From the NCBI GenBank assembly GCA_017620315.1, contig JAFZQQ010000237.1, positions 1-10,266 on the forward strand: a stretch of 10,266 bases of DNA. Reading direction: 5' to 3'. The notes under the pieces are model-generated. The model ran no database searches. It saw nothing but the letters and a program-made list of their open reading frames with translations, and had not been told where the DNA came from. The stretch comes from Oscillospiraceae bacterium. GTDB taxonomy: Bacteria > Bacillota > Clostridia > Oscillospirales > Oscillospiraceae. Made by a program: the position numbers and the translations under genes. Positions 1-6,069 of this stretch are shown piece by piece; positions within the stretch are counted from its first letter, which is position 1, and every line of letters starts with the position of its first letter.

Positions 1-1
1 C

Positions 2-1141
2 GCCGCAAGGCCCTTTGAGGGCAAGCGCATCGCGCTGTCCATACACCTCGAGGCTAAGACCGCGTATCTTTGCAAGGTGCTGGCGGCGGGCGGCGCCGAG
101 ATGTATGTCACCGGCTCCAATCCTCTCTCGACGCAGGACGACGTCGCCGCCGCGCTTGTCAAGGCGGGGCTGAACGTCTATGCCTGGTACGGCGCCACCG
201 AGGAGGAATACGAAGCGCATATAACCGAAACGCTGTCTCACCACGCCAATATCATCATTGACGACGGCGGCGATCTTGTGCGCATGCTGCACACGAAGCT
301 GCAGGACGAGCTTCCGTATGTGATCGGCGGCTGCGAAGAAACGACGACGGGCATCACAAGGCTTATCGCGCTGAACAACGAGGGCAGGCTCCGCTTCCCG
401 ATGGTGAAGGTCAACAACGCCGACTGCAAGCATCTTTTCGACAACCGCTACGGCACGGGCCAGTCGGTCTGGGACGGCATCAACAGGACGACAAACCTGA
501 TCGTCGCCGGTAAGACCGTCGTGGTCGCCGGCTACGGCTGGTGCGGCAAGGGCGTCGCGATGAGGGCAAAGGGCCTCGGCGCAAAGGTCGTCGTAACGGA
601 GATCGACCCCATCCGGGCGATAGAGGCGATCATGGACGGCTTTGAGGTGATGCCGATGCTCGAGGCGGCAAAGCTCGGCGACTTTTTCGTCACCGTCACC
701 GGATGCTCCGGCGTTATTTCCGAGGCCGATCTTCTGGAGATGAAGGAAGGGGCCGTGTTGTGCAACGCCGGTCATTTCGACGTGGAGATCGACATGAAGC
801 GCCTGCGTGAGATCGCGAAGGAAAGCTATGAGATACGGAAAAACATCATGGCCTACACTCTGCCCAACGGAAGGCATGTATATGTGCTCGCCGAGGGCAG
901 GCTGGTCAATCTTGCCTGCGGCGACGGGCACCCCGCGGAGATCATGGATATGAGCTTTGCCATTCAGGCGCTGTCGGCAAAGTATCTCGTCGAAAACGAG
1001 GGGAAGCTTACGGAAAAGCTGATCGACGTGCCCAAAGAGGTCGACCTCGACGTCGCGAACAGGAAGCTTTCCTCTCTCGGCGTTCGCATCGACACGCTGA
1101 CGGCGCAGCAGGAAGAATACCTTTTCCATTCTTCGATTTGA
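2..1141 (+). CDS. ahcY: Adenosylhomocysteinase family (SAHH), 5'-truncated; possibly an S-inosylhomocysteine hydrolase
   Basis: The frame is open from base 2, so the gene starts upstream; by comparison with Thermotoga-type enzymes roughly 30-45 residues are missing. The family uses bound NAD+ to cleave S-adenosylhomocysteine reversibly to homocysteine and adenosine in the cytoplasm. Visible hallmarks: the IHLEAKTA loop (codons 41-64), NPLSTQD, DDGGD, EETTTG, the catalytic Lys/Asp/Asn of CKHLFDN (codons 425-445), the NAD-binding GYGWCGKG, NAGHFDVEI and GDGHP. It lacks the C-terminal KPDHYRY-type tail and the insertion of classical enzymes and ends like Thermotoga/archaeal forms. In the base-binding loop, human Thr57 and Glu59 correspond to Glu and Lys here. 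With a deaminase 15 nt downstream, the true substrate may be S-inosylhomocysteine. Family assignment is very sure; substrate is inference. The promoter lies outside the window. Confidence 0.95.
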   Translation, partial: AARPFEGKRIALSIHLEAKTAYLCKVLAAGGAEMYVTGSNPLSTQDDVAAALVKAGLNVYAWYGATEEEYEAHITETLSHHANIIIDDGGDLVRMLHTKLQDELPYVIGGCEETTTGITRLIALNNEGRLRFPMVKVNNADCKHLFDNRYGTGQSVWDGINRTTNLIVAGKTVVVAGYGWCGKGVAMRAKGLGAKVVVTEIDPIRAIEAIMDGFEVMPMLEAAKLGDFFVTVTGCSGVISEADLLEMKEGAVLCNAGHFDVEIDMKRLREIAKESYEIRKNIMAYTLPNGRHVYVLAEGRLVNLACGDGHPAEIMDMSFAIQALSAKYLVENEGKLTEKLIDVPKEVDLDVANRKLSSLGVRIDTLTAQQEEYLFHSSI

Positions 1142-1156
1142 CAACGGGTAAACGCC

Positions 1157-2479
1157 ATGAAAACGATGATCAGAAACGGCCTTGTGCTTCTTTATGACGG
1201 AGGCGTCTGGCGGTACGAAAAGAAAAACATCCTCATAGACGGCAACAGGATATCGCGCATGACCGAGGCGGATATATCCGATGGCGCCGAGGTCATCGAC
1301 GCGTCGGGAAAGCTGGTCATGCCGGGCATCATAAACGCCCACACGCATGCGTACATGACCATCCACCGCAATTACGCGGACGATCTGCCGTTCTTTGACT
1401 GGCTGGACAAGGTCCAAAAGGTCGAGGACGGCATGACCGAGGAGGACGTCTACTGGACGACGATGCTCGCCATCATCGAAATGCTCAAAACGGGGACGAC
1501 CTGCTTTGTCGATATGACCATCAAGTCCGCCAAAGAACCGACGGGGCCGCTGTCCGCCGCCGCGGGCGCAGTTAATGACTCGGGGATCAGAGCGGTCATC
1601 TCCAGAGGGCTTGCCGGGGTCTCGGATTCGGAGGAATCCATCACGAAGTTTGGCCAGGCCGTTCGCGAGATGGAGCTTTTCAGGGACGAAAGCCGCCTGC
1701 AGTTCATTCACGGCCCGCATGCCCCGTACAGCTGCATGTCCGATTACCTCCAAAAGCTCACGCAGTCGTGCAGAGAGCGCAACATCGGCCAGACCATCCA
1801 TCTGTCGGAGAGCCTGGCGGAGATGGACGGGATCAAAAAGGACAGGGGCATGACCCCCATCCAGTATGTCGACAGTCTGGGCGTGTTTGACGTTCCCGTC
1901 ATCGCGGCGCACTGCGTATACGCGACGGACGAGGATATACGCATCATGCGCGACAGGCACGTCAGCGTTGCCATCAACCCCAAAAGCAACATGAAGCTCG
2001 GGAACGGGTTCGCCCCGGCGGACAAATTCCTTGAAGCCGGCATAAACGTCTGCCTCGGGACCGACGGCTGCGGAAGCAACAACTGCCTCAACATGTTCCA
2101 GGAGATGAACGCCGCCGCGCTGGTTTACAAAGGCTCAAACAGGCAGGCGCAGTGCGTCGGCGCGGCGGACGTGCTGAAAATGGCGACCGTGAACGGCGCA
2201 AAGGCCATCGGCCGCGAGGGCGAGCTGGGCACTATAAAAGAGGGCGCCATAGCCGATATGATCCTGATCGATCTGAATCAGCCTCAGTTCATTCCCGCCA
2301 ACAGCATAATTTCCGGGCTTGTTTATTCCTCGAACGGCAGCGAGGTCGACACCGTGCTCGTTGACGGCAGGGTGTTGATGAAAAACAGGCGGCTTACGAC
2401 CATCGACGAGGAACAGGTGTACGGCGAATGCCGCAGGATAGCCGAAAGGCTGAGCATGACCCGCTCCGAGAGCATCTGA
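1157..2479 (+). CDS. mtaD: MTA/SAH deaminase-type amidohydrolase (MtaD/DadD family)
   Basis: 440-residue amidohydrolase-superfamily protein, close in length and motif order to Thermotoga maritima TM0936. Family members deaminate the adenine of 5'-methylthioadenosine, S-adenosylhomocysteine or 5'-deoxyadenosine to hypoxanthine. Metal ligands are visible: H62 and H64 (AHTHAYM), H215 (IHLSE) and D303 (GTDG). The catalytic Glu is E218, and H252 (AAHCV) is the other conserved His. E90, H188 (GPHAPY) and R150 (ISRGL) match TM0936 substrate residues E84, H173 and R136. The second Arg of TM0936 (R148), which I recall contacting the SAH carboxylate, has no visible counterpart, so MTA or 5'-deoxyadenosine could be preferred. 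It starts 15 nt after the SAHH stop with only a poor ribosome site (AACGGGT), so translation is probably coupled. An ATG at 1166 is the alternative start. Guanine/chlorohydrolase relatives are less likely given the SAHH neighbour. Confidence 0.88.
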   Translation: MKTMIRNGLVLLYDGGVWRYEKKNILIDGNRISRMTEADISDGAEVIDASGKLVMPGIINAHTHAYMTIHRNYADDLPFFDWLDKVQKVEDGMTEEDVYWTTMLAIIEMLKTGTTCFVDMTIKSAKEPTGPLSAAAGAVNDSGIRAVISRGLAGVSDSEESITKFGQAVREMELFRDESRLQFIHGPHAPYSCMSDYLQKLTQSCRERNIGQTIHLSESLAEMDGIKKDRGMTPIQYVDSLGVFDVPVIAAHCVYATDEDIRIMRDRHVSVAINPKSNMKLGNGFAPADKFLEAGINVCLGTDGCGSNNCLNMFQEMNAAALVYKGSNRQAQCVGAADVLKMATVNGAKAIGREGELGTIKEGAIADMILIDLNQPQFIPANSIISGLVYSSNGSEVDTVLVDGRVLMKNRRLTTIDEEQVYGECRRIAERLSMTRSESI

Positions 2480-2516
2480 TGCAAGCGCCGCAGATATACC
2501 CCCCTCATACCGCATT

Positions 2517-2548
2517 ATCCGGTCGGCAGCAGCCGACCGGATTTTTTC
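2517..2548 (+). terminator. Rho-independent terminator of the SAHH-deaminase unit
   Basis: A perfect 11-bp stem (2517-2527 with 2532-2542, core CCGGTCGGC/GCCGACCGG) closes an AGCA loop and runs into six T's (2542-2547). It lies about 38 nt after the deaminase stop and separates that unit from the next promoter. Confidence 0.93.
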
Positions 2549-2607
2549 GGATATCCTGCGTCATTTCCGTGTTGAAAGCTTTGTTCAATGCGCGCAAGGA
2601 AAATTTC

Positions 2608-2636
2608 TTGCAATAAAGGCCGAATTTTGATAGAAT
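2608..2636 (+). promoter_or_regulatory. Sigma-A-type promoter of the solute-binding protein gene
   Basis: TTGCAA (2608-2613), 17-bp spacer, TAGAAT (2631-2636), with an extended -10 TG at 2628-2629. The predicted transcript start near 2643 leaves a leader of about 119 nt before the ATG at 2762. No known riboswitch fold was recognised in that leader. It sits just after the terminator, so the downstream gene is its own unit. Confidence 0.75.
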
Positions 2637-2761
2637 ATATAGACAATGCTGCACACGCCCGTTCATAAGACACGCGTCGCCGCAACAGGAACCGTGAAGG
2701 CCGCCGCCTTGCCCGTCCTTAGCGGAGCAGCGAACAGCCCGAAAAGACAAGGAGGAACCTA

Positions 2762-4378
2762 ATGAAGCTTATACGACGCGCGGCATTATTGCTCGCGTTT
2801 TGTTTGTTGTTGACAGCCTGCGGCGAAACAGGCTCAAACGGCCCCGACGCCGGAGAGCCGTCGCAGCCGAATACCGCGGAGCCGCAGACCGACGCGCAGG
2901 AGGACGGCTCCACGCTGGTCATCGCCATACAGGACGAGGTCGTGGGGCTGGACGTGCAGCAGATCAGTTGGGAAAACATGGTGCACGACCTTATTTTTGA
3001 GCCGCTCGTCGTTTACAGCAGCGACCTTTCCAAGCTGTATCCGTCTTTTGCCGAATCCTTCACCGAGACGGACGAGTATCTTGAGTTCGTGCTGCCGGAG
3101 GGCGCGAAATTCAGCAACGGCGACAAGCTTGACGCCGCGGCTGTCAAGGCGTCGACCGAGCGTTTTCTCGCCATCAGCGAGTACGCGGGCGATATCGAAC
3201 CCGTCGAGAGCGTCGAGGTGATCGACGAGCGTACCGTGCGCTACAACCTCAGCACTCCCGCGCCGTATATCTGGGCGAACATCGCAAGCCTTTACGGTGG
3301 CATAGTGGACGTCGCGGTCGCGGAGGAGATCGGCGAGTGGGAGTTCAACAAGCGCCCCGTCGGCAACGGGATGTACTACGTTGAGGAATGGGTCGCCGGC
3401 TCGCATATCACGCTCAGGCGGAACCCTTACTTCCACACCTCGAACCCGATGCTGAAAAACCACGACGCGCCGAGCTTCGAGACCATTATCGTGCGCTTCA
3501 TAGCCGACGGCGCGGAAAGGCTGAGAGAGCTTGAGGCAGGGAATGTGGACATCATTTACAACACCCCGACCTCCGAAAAGGCAAGGCTGGAGAGAAGCCC
3601 CGATTACCGGGTCTACACCTTCCAGCAGCCGGGCACCAGCTACCTCAACCTCCAGACCGGCAAGGGCACGCTTGAGAACTACAAGGTTCGCCGGGCGCTG
3701 ACCTATGCGATAGACCGCGACGCAATCAACGACGCCCTGGGCGGCTGCGTCACACCGACCTACGGCTTCCTGTCCGCCGCGCAGACAAGCTACTCCGCCG
3801 AGGAGGAGGCGAAGCTCGCCGCCGACCTCAAGTACGATCCCGAGCTTTCAAAGCAGCTTCTGCACGAGGCCGGCTGGGATGATTCCGACGGCGACGGCAT
3901 ACGCGACAAGGGCGGCGTGAGGCTTTCGCTGGAAATGCTTATCCCCTATGACAACAGCAGCTTCCGCGCGGCGGGGCCCGTGCTCCGGGAGCAGTTCGCG
4001 GCGATAGGCGTCGAGACCGAGATCGTCGAATACGATTCCGACTACATCAAGGAGCTTATGCGCGAGGATGATTACACCATCGGCTCGCGCGCGCTGAAGT
4101 GGGTCGACCCCGACATCCTGATCTACGCCTTCGGCGGCGAATCCGGCTATCCGTGGGAGGATCCCGTACTGACCGAGCTGATCCTCAAGGCAAGGTACGC
4201 CAGCGACCCGCACGACCGCGAAGCGGCGTATGTGGCGGTCTCGGAACAGCTTGCAAGCGACTTCAAGGCGATCTCGCTCTTTGCCGACAACTACATCATC
4301 ACCGCGCGCTCATACATAAACGGTTTATTCGTCACAAACGATGGCCGAACCTGGTTCAGCGACGTCGTGAAGGAGTAA
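2762..4378 (+). CDS. ABC transporter solute-binding lipoprotein, family 5 (peptide/nickel type), orphan
   Basis: 538-residue extracytoplasmic binding protein of the DppA/OppA/NikA group (SBP_bac_5), which captures oligopeptides, nickel chelates or similar ligands for an ABC importer. The first 20 residues form a lipoprotein signal: two Arg, a hydrophobic stretch, and lipobox LTAC with the lipidated Cys at 20. An acidic, Pro/Gln-rich linker follows to about residue 50. Family marks include the FSNGDKLDAAAVKAS stretch (117-131), RPVGNGMYYVEEW (198-210), YKVRRALTYAIDRD (307-320) and an EF-like DSDGDGIRD loop (374-382) common in this family. The start is fixed by an AAGGAGGA site at 2749-2756. 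No ATPase or permease lies alongside, and the gene has its own promoter and terminator, so it must dock with a transporter encoded elsewhere. Ligand cannot be read from the sequence; the SAHH pair upstream is not good evidence for it. Confidence 0.9.
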   Translation: MKLIRRAALLLAFCLLLTACGETGSNGPDAGEPSQPNTAEPQTDAQEDGSTLVIAIQDEVVGLDVQQISWENMVHDLIFEPLVVYSSDLSKLYPSFAESFTETDEYLEFVLPEGAKFSNGDKLDAAAVKASTERFLAISEYAGDIEPVESVEVIDERTVRYNLSTPAPYIWANIASLYGGIVDVAVAEEIGEWEFNKRPVGNGMYYVEEWVAGSHITLRRNPYFHTSNPMLKNHDAPSFETIIVRFIADGAERLRELEAGNVDIIYNTPTSEKARLERSPDYRVYTFQQPGTSYLNLQTGKGTLENYKVRRALTYAIDRDAINDALGGCVTPTYGFLSAAQTSYSAEEEAKLAADLKYDPELSKQLLHEAGWDDSDGDGIRDKGGVRLSLEMLIPYDNSSFRAAGPVLREQFAAIGVETEIVEYDSDYIKELMREDDYTIGSRALKWVDPDILIYAFGGESGYPWEDPVLTELILKARYASDPHDREAAYVAVSEQLASDFKAISLFADNYIITARSYINGLFVTNDGRTWFSDVVKE

Positions 4379-4389
4379 GCGGATATAGT

Positions 4390-4425
4390 AAAAAACTTCT
4401 GCGCCGCAAGGTGCAGAAGTTTTTT
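4390..4425 (+). terminator. Strong terminator between convergent genes, possibly bidirectional
   Basis: A 16-bp stem (4390-4405 with 4410-4425) includes an A6 tract on the left arm and a T6 tract on the right. Read on the plus strand the loop is a GCAA (GNRA) tetraloop and the only non-Watson-Crick pair is G-U (4403/4412). On the minus strand that pair becomes a C-A mismatch and the GNRA loop is lost. Design therefore favours the plus strand, ending the solute-binding gene 12 nt after its stop, but the A tract gives a U6 run on the other strand for the cyclase transcript too. Confidence 0.92.
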
Positions 4426-4430
4426 AGACT

Positions 4431-4499
4431 GTCAAAAAGCGCAGGGTTTGCCGCCCGCAGGCGGCAAATGAACCTGATCGTATTTTCCACTTTTTTGAC
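4431..4499. repeat. Nested imperfect inverted repeat in the convergent spacer
   Basis: Three concentric inverted segments lie between the terminator and the cyclase stop codon: outer GTCAAAAAG (4431-4439) against CTTTTTTGAC (4490-4499), middle CAGG/CCTG (4442-4445 with 4473-4476), and inner TTTGCCGCC/GGCGGCAAA (4447-4455 with 4460-4468, CGCA loop). The inner 9-bp stem is perfect. On the minus strand it lies just past the cyclase stop and is followed at a distance by TTTTTGAC. It could be a 3'-end structure or a remnant of a small repetitive element; neither can be settled here. Confidence 0.5.
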
Positions 4500-4505
4500 C
4501 ATTTT

Positions 4506-5900
4506 TTACTCGGTTTTTTCGGGTATTCCCATGGCGCAGAGGGCCGGCGTGAAGAACGCCACGTCGCAGCGGCCATGCTCCTTCACCTGATAGAGGGCGA
4601 GGTCTGCGTCCTTGACGACGCTGCCCGTGCCGTTCTGCTCGCAGCCGAAGGCAACGCCGACGCTCAGCGAGATCGGGGGGATATCGTCCGTCGTGGGGTG
4701 CATCAGCTTATCGTTCATTCGCTGCACCTTGTTGCGTATCAGCTCGGTGAACTGGGGGCCGGAGTTGACCATGATGGTCGCAAACTCATCGCCGCCGATA
4801 CGGCAGATATAGTCGTTCGAGCGGAAGCTCTCGCGCAGCACGGCGGAGATATGCACCAGCACCTTGTCGCCGACGTCGTGGCCATAGGTGTCGTTCACGC
4901 TCTTAAACTTGTCCACATCGATCAGCAGCAGGGCCGAGGTCAGCATATCGGGGCTCTTGATAAGCTCGTCGTACTCGACGCGGTTGTAAAGCCCGGTCAG
5001 CTTATCGTGCGACGCCTCGTAGGCCAGCGCGTTCGCCTTTTTCTGGTTCGCCACGAACATCAGGTTATAGGTCTTGGCAAGGTACTGGAACTCGTAGGAG
5101 CCGGAGATGGGTATCGGCTGCTCCGTGCGGATGTGGAGGATACCCTTCATCAACGGGTTGATGATAAGGAACGAGTTCATTATGATGACGAGGATGAATA
5201 TCATAATGAGGGTGATGACGAGAAGGCGCTGCGTTTCCAAAAGCTTGCGCATTTCGTTGGACGTCTGCTCCTGCTGTGATCTTGTCGCTTCCTCGAGGGT
5301 CGTGAGGTAAGAGCGCAGATCCTCGTCGATAGCCGCCTTCTTTTCGAGATAGGTACTGTCAAGCACCATCTGCTGCGCACGCTCCTGCTTTTCCGCTCGC
5401 GAGAGCTTCGCGTCCTTCGACAGAAGCGTGGTGCTTTGCAGCTCGACGGGGAAGTCCGACGGGTTATAGCCGTAGGCGGATATGGTCAGGCGCATGGCGT
5501 ACCACTCAAGCGACATCTGAGCCTGTGACTGGCGCATGGCGTCCTCAAGCTTGGAATAGGCCTCCTCGCTGCTGGTGCCCTTGAGCTTGGCCATAGCGGA
5601 TTCGCGGCGGCGCGTAACATTGACCTCCAGAAAATAATTCTGGAGGTATTTCTTCTCTCCGGTCATGACGAAATTGCGCGCCTGCTCGGTCAGGTAGTCC
5701 GTGGCGTCCTTGATGCTCGACGCGCTCTGCTCCCAGGCGATGTAGTTCGCGGTAGCCGCATTGACACGCTCATAGCCGCTTGAAGTGCGGTAAGTGGCAT
5801 AGATCAACAGGGCCGAGATCAGAAGGGTGACCGCGGTCATGACGTAATTCAGTTTTCCCAGAGGAAGACCACTCTTCTCCGGTTTTACCGAAACGTCCAT
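4506..5900 (-). CDS. Membrane diguanylate cyclase (GGDEF) with extracytoplasmic sensor region
   Basis: 464-residue protein that should condense two GTP into c-di-GMP at the membrane. From the N-terminus: a short Lys-containing cytoplasmic tail, membrane segment 1 (about 20-38), a mostly helical outside region (39-226), membrane segment 2 (about 227-248), a short linker, then a GGDEF domain (about 297-453). The domain has the family's DKLTGLYNR opening (299-307), an intact catalytic GGDEF (369-373) and a full RxxD product-inhibition site, RSND (360-363), exactly five residues before it, so it looks active and feedback-controlled. The sensor carries the LTEQARNFVMTG pattern near its start, resembling four-helix-bundle heads of chemoreceptors and clostridial GGDEF proteins; its ligand is unknown. 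The ATG at 5900 is chosen because AAGGAGG sits 4 nt before it. An ATG at 5933 (AAGGGT, 7 nt spacing) would add 11 residues that translate through that ribosome site. Confidence 0.93.
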   Translation of the reverse strand: MDVSVKPEKSGLPLGKLNYVMTAVTLLISALLIYATYRTSSGYERVNAATANYIAWEQSASSIKDATDYLTEQARNFVMTGEKKYLQNYFLEVNVTRRRESAMAKLKGTSSEEAYSKLEDAMRQSQAQMSLEWYAMRLTISAYGYNPSDFPVELQSTTLLSKDAKLSRAEKQERAQQMVLDSTYLEKKAAIDEDLRSYLTTLEEATRSQQEQTSNEMRKLLETQRLLVITLIMIFILVIIMNSFLIINPLMKGILHIRTEQPIPISGSYEFQYLAKTYNLMFVANQKKANALAYEASHDKLTGLYNRVEYDELIKSPDMLTSALLLIDVDKFKSVNDTYGHDVGDKVLVHISAVLRESFRSNDYICRIGGDEFATIMVNSGPQFTELIRNKVQRMNDKLMHPTTDDIPPISLSVGVAFGCEQNGTGSVVKDADLALYQVKEHGRCDVAFFTPALCAMGIPEKTE

Positions 5901-5968
5901 TGCGCCTCCTTCCAAAAGCAAACCTATCTTCATAGCATTTACCCTTCAACCGATACAAACCCATGAAT

Positions 5969-5997
5969 ATATTAGCAAACAATTATCACAAATGCAA
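5969..5997 (-). promoter_or_regulatory. Sigma-A-type promoter of the diguanylate cyclase
   Basis: Read on the minus strand: TTGCAT (5992-5997), 17-bp spacer, TAATAT (5969-5974), in an AT-rich stretch. The predicted start near 5962 lies upstream of both candidate ATGs (5933 and 5900). The cyclase is therefore transcribed apart from the mgl operon, whose terminator lies just upstream. Confidence 0.72.
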
Positions 5998-6021
5998 GAA
6001 AAGTTTGTCCGTTAATGTGCC

Positions 6022-6055
6022 AAAAACGGGCGAATCTGCTGTCACAGGCTCGCCC
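6022..6055 (-). terminator. Terminator at the end of the mgl operon
   Basis: On the minus strand a GGGCGA/TCGCCC stem (6050-6055 with 6028-6033), with a smaller CTG/CAG stem possible inside, is followed by G and TTTTT (6026-6022). It lies 15 nt after the mglC stop. The outer stem is only six pairs, but GC-rich. Confidence 0.75.
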
Positions 6056-6069
6056 TGCGGTTTGTCCGC

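Noticed and set aside
294..304. Possible degenerate Walker A in MglA domain 2 as a sign of a broken gene (residue numbers).
   Set aside because: A degenerate second nucleotide site is normal in MglA/RbsA/XylG ATPases, and the rest of the domain is intact.
2643..2761. Long leader of the solute-binding gene as a riboswitch (for example SAM or SAH type, given the neighbours).
   Set aside because: I could not trace any conserved riboswitch core or a terminator/anti-terminator pair in it; a covariance-model scan would be needed to reopen this.
2834..3463. A 209-codon open frame on the minus strand inside the solute-binding gene.
   Set aside because: No ribosome site, promoter or domain; the plus-strand gene is complete and well supported.
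4575..5279. A 234-codon open frame on the plus strand, antisense to the GGDEF domain.
   Set aside because: Composition is that of a complement shadow, and the opposite strand encodes a complete GGDEF domain.
6003..6068. Direct repeat GTTTGTCCG at 6003-6011 and 6060-6068 flanking the mgl terminator, looking like a target-site duplication.
   Set aside because: Only nine bases, the segment between them is fully explained by the mgl terminator and 3' end, and the second copy includes mglC-proximal sequence; chance is the simpler account.
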